From contig CP136067.1 in assembly GCA_032622095.1 (NCBI GenBank), forward strand, positions 94,168,707 through 94,232,706: 64,000 bases of DNA, given 5' to 3'. Positions 46,529 to 56,640 of this stretch are shown here, in pieces; the stretch's first letter is position 1; each line of letters opens with the position of its first letter. The notes under the pieces are model-generated. The model saw nothing but the letters and a program-made list of their open reading frames with translations. It was not told the DNA's origin and searched no databases. Source of the stretch: Siphonodentalium dalli (Eukaryota; Mollusca; Scaphopoda; Gadilida; Siphonodentaliidae). Made by a program: the position numbers and the translations under genes.

Positions 46529-46772
46529 CCACTAACTCGCGGCCATATTGGATCCACCACGCCCTGTTCCGTGGTTTTAGTGCTACAGGTAAAAAGTTCT
46601 GGAGTATTATATTCTATATATGGAAGTCATGAATTATTCAGGACTTCCATATATGGAAATGGTACTCCAAAACTTTGACCGGTATCACTAAAAGCACGGA
46701 ACCGGGGCTGGATGAATCTCTGAAACAACGGAACGGAGCTGGATGAATCCAATACGGCCGCGACTCGCTATT
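46529..46772. mobile_element. Fold-back MITE (GTCACTAAT family), copy 2
   Basis: CCACTAACTCGCGGCCATAT at the left and CCAATACGGCCGCGACT at the right, with GGTTTTAGTGCTACAGG and ACTTCCATATATGGAA inside, match 15997-16242. A short GGAACGGAGCTGGATGAAT duplication extends the right arm. Confidence 0.7.
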
Positions 46773-47294
46773 GGCTTCTGTACATGCCACACCTTTTTCA
46801 ATTATATCTCAGCGCTTTCGATACTACCGTCAGATTCGCAGAAAATTATACTACCGAAATAGTACTGGTACAATACATGTATAAACGTTTTACAGACAAC
46901 ATGAATGGACAGATTCATCAACCTCGTTTAAATCAATCAATAGACTATAAAGTATATTTTATTTCACCATAATTTTTTTACTCATATAGTATCTCATAGT
47001 ATCAGCAGACAGAGTGTTTTTATGCTGGTTCGAGATACCCTGTAATTCAACAAGGGACATAATACACCCTATTGAGTTCCTTCTAACCTTAACGAGATGA
47101 TGCGTCATATAAATGTAATGCTTTAATTGCAATTATCATCCGAGTCACCATAGAACAGAAACAAAAATATGGGCAAATGGACTTTAAAGGACAACTTCTA
47201 GCATAGACAGACTATAACACTCCGTATGATGTGGCAACCGCGGAGGGGAATATAAAGTAGTGTGCATGACGAAGTATTTTCAACATTCCCATTA
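46773..47294. other. Intergenic, no gene seen
   Basis: The 62-aa ORF at 46784 begins at the edge of the fold-back and has no recognised domain. Confidence 0.45.
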
Positions 47295-47800
47295 TTCGAT
47301 AGTAAACATTTATGGAATGTTATAGTTATAGAATGGAATGTTATATGTTATAGTCGCAGAATGGAATGTTATATGTTATAGTATGGAATGTTATATGATA
47401 TAGTCGCATGGTGGGCGAAGGTAGAAATTCTCCAGTTTCGTAAACGAACTTAACTTTTATTTTTGGCTGAGAAATGTTTCAAACATACCAACTTTGATTC
47501 CGATTAATTAATTTGTGACTTGAGAAATATACCTACCAACTTTGGTGTTGAGGGTGTCACCTCCCCCCCCCCCCAAATGAATCCTGAATACCAGTGAAAC
47601 GGGTGAATCCTGCGTACCGGATAAGAAAATATAGAATACAAGTCATGGTTATATTTCACACTAATGCTTCGATAGTAAACATTTATGGAATGTTATAGTT
47701 ATAGAATGGAATGTTATATGTTATAGTCGCAGAATGGAATGTTATATGTTATAGTATGGAATGTTATATGTTATAGTCGCATGGTGGGCGAAGTTGGTAT
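47295..47800. repeat. Direct repeat pair around an inverted repeat
   Basis: About 120 bp (TCGATAGTAAACATTTATGG through GTCGCATGGTGGGCGAAG) occurs at 47298-47420 and again at 47668-47792 with only a few differences. Internally it is built of GAATGGAATGTTATATGTTA units. Between and after the copies, GAGAAATGTTTCAAACATAC and GTATGAAACATTTCTC form an inverted pair. Confidence 0.8.
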
Positions 47801-48430
47801 GTATGAAACATTTCTCAGCGGTTCTCCTGACATAGGAGGTATTTACAATATAAGATAAGATAAGATAAGACTAATATGATAATTTTCACACATTTGCTGA
47901 AATAATGTCCATAACTTAAATTAACACATTATTTTAAGATATATGGGGCTGAATTGCATCAACATATGTTATCTTGGCTAACAGGTAATCAATCTGATGC
48001 TATAAAAACTTCGTACCAGCCCTGTTGAATCATACAATTTGTTTACAAATTACATAATTCGCTAATAGAGTAGGAAAGCCTTTGGATTTGAAATTGTTCA
48101 CCATTTGGATATGTCACTTTAACTAAATATATCTCTGTATTGATTTAGTCATATATAGTAATTAGTTATATACTGATTGGTTATTCTTATCGACGGTATC
48201 ATTGGCGGGTTTCATTAATGAGTGACTAATATTTTGCGCGCGAAATTCCTTTGTGTATGCTGTGTAGGCATTATATTATTTGACTCCGAAGAAACAAGTT
48301 CAGTTTTTATCTGAAAGCCGATTTAGGCAAACAAATATTTTTGCCTAATTTAATAGTCCACCTGTGGTGGAATGTGGTGGAATACCGGTTACAATGGGAA
48401 TATGAATCCCGAGAGCATTGATATAACAGA
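47801..48430. other. Intergenic, no gene seen
   Basis: A short (GATAA)n tract lies near 47850-47870. The AT-rich sequence leads to the left target duplication of the next element (48423-48430). Confidence 0.5.
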
Positions 48431-48962
48431 GGATCCGGGCCCACTCGCCCCAGGGCCAGCTCGCCCCAGGCAGTTTTTGGGGCGAGCTGGCCCACCTTTC
48501 CGGGGCGAGTCGGCCCGGGTATTACATTTGTATTAAAGTTGTAAATAAGTTAATTTATATTGATATATTAATTTTTTAAGTTCATATTATGATATATTTC
48601 AGAGTTATGTCCATCAATTTCGACATTTATATTACTTTAGGCAAGATAATAGCCAGTAGGCCTATATGATCCTATATCACACTAGTTGGTCTGAACGACG
48701 AACCAGCGAATTCTTAAATAACAATGATGATCTGTTTTCACATTCTTGATATTAAAGTTTCTCTTATTCTCTGAGTTCATCTCACTATCTCTGGAGTTTG
48801 GGAAACCCTTAGCCGTTATTGTCCCTATTGTATCCTATCAAAACAATAAAAGCAGGTTGTTTACACAGTAACCAGCCGACTAATCACACCTCACACTTCA
48901 GAGGGTGAGATGGCTTCAGAACATGTGATAGATAATCACTTTCATATGCCGACCACATAGAG

Positions 48963-48970
48963 TATATAAG
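48963..48970 (+). promoter_or_regulatory. TATA box upstream of the PHD-like exon
   Basis: TATATAAG lies 43 bp upstream of the ATG at 49006, allowing a transcription start about 25-30 bp downstream and a short 5' UTR. The strong match and spacing make it credible. Confidence 0.5.
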
Positions 48971-49005
48971 CAGTGCGATTTTTATCTGACTTCATAACCA
49001 CAAAG

Positions 49006-49184
49006 ATGTTCCGTTGTTGCAAGTGCGGTAGCGAAGTTAGACCACTTCAGCATGCTCTTCAGTGCGACGATTGCCTCCTGTGGCAGCATCGACTCTGCGA
49101 TTCCGGCATAGACCATATTGAGTATAAGCGGGCGATGAAAGGCGACGTTGAGATCGACTTCAGATGTTTTATGTGTAAAAACAG
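49006..49184 (+). CDS. PHD-like zinc-finger first exon
   Basis: An ATG in the context CAAAG-ATG opens a frame of 59 codons ending at AACAG|GTAAGA (donor at 49185, phase 2). The product starts MFRCCKCGSEV. It has ligands in the order Cys-x2-Cys, CDDC, HRLC and CFMC: four cysteines, a histidine, then three cysteines, the C4HC3 order of PHD fingers. Such a finger near the start is common in invertebrate proteins of transposon origin, including FLYWCH/MULE-type ones (family knowledge). The exon lies wholly within the TIR element, with its donor about 160 bp before the right end, so any next exon must be outside the element or deleted. Whether it is expressed, and as what fusion, is unknown. Confidence 0.6.
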
Positions 49185-49354
49185 GTAAGAATAGCTAGCT
49201 ACATTATTTCATAGTTTCGTTTCGTATATTGTTATCGTATCGTTCGTTTTCCTTTATATTCAATTTCCTTGGGGCGAGCTGGCCCGGGGCGAGCTGGCCC
49301 AGGTCGACTGGGGCGAGCTGGCCCTGGGGCGAGTGGGCCCGTTTCCATAACAGA

Positions 49355-49915
49355 CGGGTATGAATCTTGCGTACCATTTCAAAATCACCTGAGTCCCGCG
49401 TACCAGAAAATAGGATGTCGACACCCTCTGGGTTGAGATCAAATAACTTAATCTGGTGTTTTTGGTCGGAAAACAAACTATCATACGGATAGACGATTTA
49501 ACATATTAAATTATTAATACGATCATGTTGTTTTTTAATTGGCGTGTACAATGGGCTGTCTAGTAAGTAGTATTACCCCATAGTGTGATACTAACAGGTC
49601 TGGATACATGTAATACAATATGCACTGCGGATAAAATGATAGTGAATCATCCACAACACCTGTGGTGGTTTACCGTGGTAATGGTCATGACAGAAACTGT
49701 TCATGTACATATGTTAGCAAAGGGACGTAACTGTATTTAGATGGCCACACAAACAGATAAATTGTCACACAGCGACAACGTAGGAGTTATCCTTCTTGGA
49801 TTATATGCGGCATTTACATGTCAGGTGTCACCACACTCACCTGTGATTGAATAACAGGTAACTTCCGGTATTCGGAGCATCTTTTGATAAAGTTTCGAAG
49901 AAATCTACAGAAATA
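49355..49915. other. Spacer before the signal-peptide exon
   Basis: No gene seen. Includes fragments of the 30-bp minisatellite type (ATGAATCTTGCGTACC). Confidence 0.4.
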
Positions 49916-49973
49916 ATGAATTTCTCCCCAACCCTTGTCTGTTTATTTGTGCTCGCCGTTATATTGGAGATAG
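49916..49973 (+). CDS. Signal-peptide first exon (Ly6-like or other secreted protein)
   Basis: ATG at 49916 begins a 19-codon frame, MNFSPTLVCLFVLAVILEI, then a single G before donor GTAAAT (49974; phase 1). A short polar start, a hydrophobic core and a phase-1 donor right after it are what the first exon of a Ly6/LU gene looks like. The phase equals that needed by the exon at 31192, but this exon lies downstream of both Ly6-like exons. It therefore probably starts a neighbouring paralogue whose other exons are beyond the window or were not recognised. Other secreted families also use such exons. Confidence 0.45.
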
Positions 49974-50215
49974 GTAAATGTTTTTGATTGACGATTTGTT
50001 GTCGGAACTTATATTTTATGTTGATTTATAGGTAAATTTAGCATGCAAACAAATCGGCCTGGAAAGGGGTCCCCCAAAATACCAAGCAATAAGATACGTT
50101 TTAATGGTCTTTAAGACACATATTGGTGTAGGACAACCTACATATATAAATAAAAATAAACAGGAATACATTGTATATATGTGATATACAAGTAACAGAT
50201 TAACGCGAATTGTAA
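49974..50215. other. Intronic or intergenic
   Basis: Follows the signal-peptide exon donor. No further exon seen. Confidence 0.4.
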
Positions 50216-50646
50216 ACAGGTCAGGGAGAACCCAAAATCGATGTACTAAACCTCGATTTGTGTAAACAACCTCGATCGAGGTTCTTCGAGAACATGTGAC
50301 CACTGGTGATATAGTGTGGAGTATTTTATCTTACACCTATGAGAGGCCAAATTCACATTTAATAATTAATTGTGCTTGATTGCGCTCAAGCACAATTAAT
50401 TATTAAATGTGAATTTGGCCTCCCATGGGTGTAAGATGAAACACTGTGAAATACTCCACACTACCATAACCTATATCACTTACACTACATTACTTCCATT
50501 AGTATCATATTTGGTTTAGAGTGTTTCCCCTTATATCATGGGTGTATGTTTTGACCAGTGGTCACATATGGTCTCGAAGAACCTCGATCGAGGTTTTTAA
50601 CACAAATCGAGGTTTAGTACATCGATTTTGGGTTCTCCCTGACCTG
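50216..50646. repeat. Fold-back element
   Basis: CAGGTCAGGGAGAACCCAAA (left, about 50216) pairs with the inverse ending GGGTTCTCCCTGACCTGG (right). Inside, CCTCGATCGAGG-bearing blocks pair, and AATTCACATTTAATAATTAA pairs across the centre GATTGCGCTCAAG. The right arm carries about 100 extra bases. Confidence 0.8.
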
Positions 50647-51837
50647 GTAAAGATATATACATGTAGAAATATCAAATTATTTCATCTACAGTATATTATA
50701 TACCCTAGTTCACTGGGGGGAAACTGTTTCACCAGAATTGATTCTATCGCCCTTCCGGTTCCATCTCTATCGAATTAAGTTCCGACTCTTTCGCGATTTC
50801 TAAAACATGTTTTCAAAGTTTTGACCGTTGTGTATAGACTGAATGTCAAAACAGAATGTATTCTCCAATAATAATTGACAGATTATGTCTTTATACGTGT
50901 TTATTGATGACAGTAATGCAAAATCGGCTGCATGTTGTGCACATGAGTTAGAGACGTAGTGCGTTTGGGTTACATTTCCCATGAAAATTAAGCAGCACTT
51001 TGATGCTCAGTCTACTTTAAATTGGACTGAAACTTGTCAAGTTTTATGGTTGAACATTAGATAATTATAATACAATACCTCCCGATGGTTCCTCGCCGTA
51101 CAAGTCCTTCAAAGCACAATTAATTATTAAATGTGAATTTGGCCTCCCATGGGTGTAAGATGAAACACTGTGAAATACTCCACACTACCATAACCTATAT
51201 CACTTACACTACATTACTTCCATTAGTATCATATTTGGTTTAGAGTGTTTCCCCTTATATCATGGGTGTATGTTTTGACCAGTGGTCACATATGGTCTCG
51301 AAGAACCTCGATCGAGGTTTTTAACACAAATCGAGGTTTAGTACATCGATTTTGGGTTCTCCCTGACCTGGTAAAGATATATACATGTAGAAATATCAAA
51401 TTATTTCATCTACAGTATATTATATACCCTAGTTCACTGGGGGGAAACTGTTTCACCAGAATTGATTCTATCGCCCTTCCGGTTCCATCTCTATCGAATT
51501 AAGTTCCGACTCTTTCGCGATTTCTAAAACATGTTTTCAAAGTTTTGACCGTTGTGTATAGACTGAATGTCAAAACAGAATGTATTCTCCAATAATAATT
51601 GACAGATTATGTCTTTATACGTGTTTATTGATGACAGTAATGCAAAATCGGCTGCATGTTGTGCACATGAGTTAGAGACGTAGTGCGTTTGGGTTACATT
51701 TCCCATGAAAATTAAGCAGCACTTTGATGCTCAGTCTACTTTAAATTGGACTGAAACTTGTCAAGTTTTATGGTTGAACATTAGATAATTATAATACAAT
51801 ACCTCCCGATGGTTCCTCGCCGTACAAGTCCTTCAAA
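50390..51837. repeat. Exact 724-bp tandem duplication
   Basis: 50390-51113 and 51114-51837 appear identical. Each encodes the same 85-aa (+) and 60-aa (-) ORFs exactly 724 bp apart. The unit runs from the middle of the fold-back at 50216 into the left part of the CACTG-ended element. Identity this high means a very recent event or an assembly artefact. The ORFs are antisense to transposon arms and are not genes. Confidence 0.9.
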
Positions 51838-52741
51838 TTAGTGCCTCAAAAAGCAACAAAAGGTTCCGATTCTATTGTGATGTTTATGCATGTTCACGAT
51901 CGGTTCTTTCGTTCCTGCACAGTTTACAGTACATTCATATTTGATCAGATTATTTGATTGTACATCTATAGTTGCCCAATGACAATACATGCATGGTCAT
52001 ATGGTTTAAAATGTAGCCATAGTAAATAAATAGATGAGTTTTAGTGGTCCCAAACGATCATAGCTATAGGTCTGATATTAAAGATGATCGACCGATAATC
52101 TTTAATATCCATGCAACCTATGATGCTTTGGGACTACTGAAAAACTCATATTGGTGTTGCTGTGACTATAGTTTAAACCATATATGGTAATATGGCAACT
52201 AGAAACACAAATGAACTATCTGGTCGAATATTATGAATATTGCATTAAACGGGGTGCGAAAGAACCGATCGTGAACATAAAAATCACATTAGAATCGGAA
52301 CATTGCGTTGCTTCTTTTGATGGATTAATTTGAGGGTCTTTTACTTTGAGGAGCCATCGAGAGCTGTGCTGTAATCGTGTCCTGGTGTTCGATCATACAA
52401 GAAGACATATTTCAGTCTAATTAAAAGGTAAAAAGGCCGATAAAAGAAGCATCAAAATGCTGCTTAATTTACAAAGGAAAAGCACACAAACACATTACTC
52501 TTCTAAGTGTGCAAAAAATAGCCTACTTCGCATAAATTATTATCACCAATAATTACGCACAAAGACACAATCTAGCGATAGTTTTTGTAAAATACGTTCT
52601 GTTTTAACATTTAGTGTATAAATGGAGGTCAAAACTTTGAAAACATTTGTTTCAAGTCGCGAAAGAGACGGGACTTAATTCAATAGAGACGGAACCCGAT
52701 AGGCGATAGAATCGATTCTTGTGAAACAGTTTCCCCCAGTG
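51435..52741. mobile_element. Element with CACTG ends and long inverted arms
   Basis: The left end CACTGGGGGGAAACTGTTTC (51435) is mirrored at the right (GAAACAGTTTCCCCCAGTG, ending at 52741). TAGTT stands outside both ends (51430-51434 and 52742-52746). Arms of about 300 bp (51435-51735 and 52440-52741) are roughly 75-80% identical. Within lies another fold-back (51845-52318). The CACTG end recalls the CACTA superfamily, but the 5-bp duplication is longer than usual there, so the class is open. The tandem duplication supplies an extra left end at 50711. Confidence 0.7.
51845..52318. repeat. Inner fold-back
   Basis: GTTCACGATCGGTTCTTTCG (about 51893) pairs with CGAAAGAACCGATCGTGAAC (about 52255), and TGAGTTTTAGTGGTCCCAAA pairs near 52125. 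Almost the whole segment is one imperfect inverted repeat. Confidence 0.75.
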
Positions 52742-52749
52742 TAGTTGTA

Positions 52750-55170
52750 TCTGTCTGTATTTGTAGTTGTTACGTCCTAGCGACCAAAGCTGGCTTTTAC
52801 AGGACGGTGTGAGGAGCGCTATTTTTGTTCTCCCAGAGCCGCCTTGAATGTTTCTAGGTCGGCGGCATTGACTGTGCTGTTGTCCAGTTTGTTCCAGTCA
52901 AGTACAGTCCTCGGAAAGAAGGAATATATCCGTATTGGTCTGTGTTTGTATGAATTGGTTCGTAGGCACTTTCGTTATTTGTGGTTAGTTTCTCCACGAT
53001 GTTGTCGCTAACAAAGTCCTTATATTTTGTGGGTTTCTTTTTCCTCTTTGGGCGGTAGTTTCTTAGGTAGTGTTCGGAGTTGATACCCAGGGCTGATCCC
53101 TTAACCACTTTGTAAAATAGTGTCAGTCTCTGTTCCTTTCTTCTTGCTTCTAGGGATGGTAGTTGAAGTTCACTGAGCATTGATGTTACACAGCCTTTCT
53201 CTCTCGTTCGGTAGTCCTGTTTTATAAATCTTGCTGCTTTGCGTTGCACCTTCTCCAGTTTTGTCGACTTGTCCTTTTCATAGTGTGGATCCCAGATTGT
53301 TGCTGCAAACTCTAGCTGAGGGCGGACTAATGCTATGTATGCCGTTTTTCTAAGATCCATTTGGCAGTACCTGATATTTCGCCGAAGGAAGCCGAGGGTG
53401 GAGTTTGCCTTCTTTCTGGTGGACTCGATGTGGTGCTGCCACTGCATATCATTGGAGAATTGGACGCCAAGGTACGGGTTGTTTGTGACTAAATCTTGGA
53501 GTATCTGCCCTGCTAGTTGGTAAAATCTTGTGTCTTCTGCTTTAGGCTCAAAATGTAGCACTTTAGTTGGATTAAAGCGCATCCCCCATTTGGTGGCCCA
53601 TGATTCCAGTTTGTGTAGATCTTGTTGCAATATTTCGTGGTCTTTGTAGGTGTTTATCTGGCGGTACAGGAGGCAGTCATCTGTGAATAGGCAGACTTGT
53701 GATGTTACTGTGTCCGGTAGGTCATTTATGTGACAGAGAAAAAGCAGCGGTCCCAATACTGTTCCCTGTGGTACTCCTGATAGCACGTCAACTTCTTCTG
53801 AGTAGTATCCCTCGAGTGTAACTCTCATCTTTCTTTCTTTCAGAAAGGATGCTAGCCATCTGTTGACCGGGCCTGTGATACCGTAGTGATTTAGTTTGGT
53901 CAATAGGCTGTCATATGGCACAGTGTCGAAAGCTTTGGAGAAATCAAGGATGGTCACATCGATCTCCGTCTTGTTGTCAAATGATTGTAAGATGTCTTGT
54001 GTTGTCACTGCTAGTTGTGTTTCGCATGAATATCCCCTTCGAAAGCCATGGTTTAGCTTTGTTAGTATGTTGTGCTTCTCCAGATGTTCATGGATATGGC
54101 GGCATATGAGGTGTTCTAGTAGCTTGCACGGTACTGATGTTAGGGTCGACACAGGACGATAGTTTTCCGCTTGATGTCGGTCTCCTTTTTTGTAGACTGA
54201 GGCTATGTTGGCGCTGCACCAGTCCCTTGGCAATGTGCCTGTGTCTAATGAGAGTTGGAATGTGAGCCTGAAGGCAGGTGCCAGTTGTTTTGCGTACTTC
54301 TTTAGGATAGAGTTTGGGATACCGTCTGGGCCCGAAGCTTTGGATGAGTTTAATCTCTTCAGCAGAGCTTCAACGCCATTCACTGTCACTGTCAGTTTGC
54401 CGATGTTTTCGCATTTGGGTTGAAGATCATAGTGAGGAAGTGGTGGTTGGTTCTTGGTGAATACTGACTGGAACTGCTTTACCAGGATTTCTGCTTTGCC
54501 TTTTGGGTCGTCAATCGGCTTGCCTTGTGATTTCAATGGCGACACTCCGATGTTATCTTGTTTTCTGCTCTTGATGTATCTCCAGAAATTGCTACGAAAG
54601 AAACAGCGCCTATATGTTTCGTCGACTTTTGTTCTAAACCTTCTTTAATCTTAGCGTTGATGTAATCCCACTCAGCCTTCCTCATTTCCCTTTTACATTC
54701 TTTCTGCATGGCTCGATAGTTGGTCCAGTTGTTGTTCTTCTTTGCCTGTGTATATAGGCGCTGTTTCTTTCGTAGCAATTTCTTGATCTTATAGTTTACC
54801 CATGGAGTGTTCTGCTTTGGTGATATCAGCTTAGATGGTATGTGTTGCATGGTCCATAGATCTGTGTATGCCCTCCTTCAGATGTTTCCACATATCCTCC
54901 ACGGTTGCACTATTTAGTGTACGTAGGCCTTCTCCCAGTATTTGCAGATCCAGTCCAAGTTGTGTCCAGTCTGCTTTTTTATATAGATAGCACTTCCTCG
55001 GTTTTGAATGTTGGTATCTGGGCTTCATGTCGATGTCAGTAATGACTATGGAGTGGTCAGAGATGCCTGGTATGCTGGTTGATGATTTTACCAGTGATGC
55101 ATTGTTGGTGAAGACCAGGTCTAGCAAGTTATTTTCCCGCGTTGGTTGTCCTCAATGAACTGAGGATTAT
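52750..55170 (-). mobile_element. Jockey/CR1-type LINE, 5'-truncated and frameshifted
   Basis: Read on the minus strand this holds the end of an apurinic endonuclease (TRENNLLDLVFTN, then SDHS near 55050), a linker, and a full reverse transcriptase. The three pieces are in shifted frames: the endonuclease end at 55127-54831, the linker at 54850-54533 and the RT at 54545-52854. The endonuclease start and any ORF1 are missing. One frameshift lies near 54840. Another lies near 54600, where a 32-bp stretch duplicates 54752-54783 in inverse orientation. With no intact ORF2 the copy cannot move by itself. Confidence 0.85.
52854..54545 (-). pseudogene. LINE reverse transcriptase segment (563 aa)
   Basis: Domain order by residue: a lead-in containing SSKASGPDGIPNSILKK (67-83); NYRPVSTLTSVPCKLLEHLI (128-147); catalytic block LDFSKAFDTVP (200-210) with the first aspartate; SGVPQGTVLGPLLFL (256-270); and FTDDCLLYR (287-295) with the paired aspartates. 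The thumb has the family's WDPHYEKD and QRKAARFI words, and the end has YIPSFRGLYLTGTNW. In related LINEs the box is usually FADD, so FTDD is a one-residue change that keeps both catalytic acids. This makes cDNA from LINE RNA by target-primed reverse transcription in active members. Here it is cut off from its endonuclease by frameshifts. The first Met is arbitrary. Confidence 0.85.
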
Positions 55171-55189
55171 TAGGGGGCGCATTAATAAA

Positions 55190-55935
55190 AGATAATATAC
55201 ATGGGTAAAAGATTTTTTTGTTTATTATTAAAATCAGAGCATTTGAGTTCTATAAAATAATGGTATATAGACTATATACCATTCTTTTGGCACTATGGTG
55301 ATCGGGCTGGTGGTGGTTTTGTGGAGGAGCCCTGCTTGCCATTACCGGGTTCATAGAAGTGACTGTGGAGGGCATCCTTAAACATTGATGCATCCTGAAT
55401 ATAAGCAGTGTCGGTTGGGATTTTGTTCCAGAGAGAAATTGTTCGAGGATAGAAGGAAGTGCTGAGGTATTTAGATCGATAGAAGGGGCGCAGAAGTTTG
55501 TGGTCTCGTGTGGGTGTTAGTGGAGCAGAGTCAGTGATGTTTACATGGTTATATCAGATTTTATGGAAGAGAATAACAGAGGAGAAGTCTCTTCTTCTGC
55601 TAAGAGTAGGCCATTTGAGAATGCTTAACATGTTTGTGGGGCTGCTTGGGTAGTTGTAAATATTGAAGATGTATGTGACAGCTCGGTGTTGTACCATTTT
55701 AATTTTTTGTTGTAGTAATTGGCCTATTTGCCATGGGTGTCATGTGGGACAGCAGTATTTGAGCTGTGGTCGAACATAGGTTTTGTGGACAGCAGTATTC
55801 GAGCCGTGGTCGAACATAGGTTTTGTATGCCAGCTCCTTTATTATTCTGTTGTCTGTTCTGATGTTACGTTTTAGGAACCTCATGCAGTGTGGCGTTTGC
55901 TTTGTTCACTTATGTTATTAATGTGAGGTTTCCAT
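55190..55935 (-). mobile_element. Second LINE, C-terminal fragment
   Basis: On the minus strand the frame near 55480-55330 reads RDHKLLRPFYRSKYL, then TISLWNKIPTDT and KDALHSHFY, the ending of jockey-like RT proteins. Upstream, at 55884-55699, lies RFLKRNIRTDNRIIKELAYK with VRPRLEY. A 55-bp tandem duplication (GTGGTCGAACATAGGTTTTG twice, about 55771-55826) breaks the frame. The 5' part is absent. Confidence 0.75.
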
Positions 55936-56640
55936 TCAAGCTTGTTTGTGATGGTTGATTTATTACTGGACAATGGTCAACTGCGGAAGGATGTGATCTA
56001 CCAAGTGTTACATAACCACTACCGCAATTGACCAAAGCCCGGCATGAGTATGGCGTTTATATAGGGTATGAGACTGTAAAGGAGTTGTCCGGCACTAACA
56101 GGTGACCAAAAAACCATCAGGGATAGCATAAGAAAACAGTCCTAAGACCTGCTAAGACCATTTATTTCCATTATGGTCCCCAATGGATTCGGCCACATGA
56201 GAGACCGGAACACACCCATACGATTCCTACCATCACAAACCACTGGTTTTAAAATATAATTATGTTTTATTTAACCAATGAAATGCAAATGGTCTGATGA
56301 AATTAAAGTCACAATAGGTAACAGTGAGCTAAACGGCACATTTTTTTCCACTAGAATTAAAAAACACTGGAGAGATTTATCGATTAAAATAGGTGAGAGG
56401 GTGTCTTTGACTACTGTGTAGGTTCGGTGGCTATGTGGTGATGATAATTATATGGCTAGCACCAACTTATCGCAGTGTACCATGGACAGTAAGGTGATGT
56501 TATTCCCTTCGACCTGGATGACATCGTTCGATCACGTACTACGACACCACAGTCAAAGGCTACCCTCACCCTATAGTCATTAAATAAAAGTTATATGCAA
56601 ACTCTCCTAAGTGTATAATGGAACTACACAATCACCTACT
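55936..56640. other. Spacer between LINE fragments
   Basis: Contains a weak inverted pair (GGTCAACTGCGG / CCGCAATTGACC at 55976-56026). No gene seen. Confidence 0.5.

Larger units (their letters stand above)
48431..49346 (+). mobile_element. TIR element carrying a PHD-like exon
   Basis: The ends are ~38-bp inverted repeats (GGATCCGGGCCCACTCGCCC on the left; its inverse, with two mismatches, on the right). They hold several copies of GGGCCAGCTCGCCCC. ATAACAGA lies immediately outside both ends (48423-48430 and 49347-49354). An exact 8-bp duplication suggests a hAT-like target, and a 9-bp duplication with one mismatch would fit Mutator-like elements. The interior has a TATA box, one ATG-started zinc-finger exon and a splice donor, but no transposase. 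It is either an internally deleted derivative of an autonomous element or one that captured a host exon. Confidence 0.8.

Noticed and set aside
46990-47060. tRNA-like GGTTCGA box at about 47027
   Set aside because: No matching A box, acceptor stem or anticodon arm. The same applies to the GGTTCGAAT near 10216.
50521-51502. Two identical 85-aa ORFs as paralogous genes
   Set aside because: They are the same transposon-derived frame present twice through the 724-bp duplication. The opposite arm of the fold-back gives a related ORF at 50016-50303.
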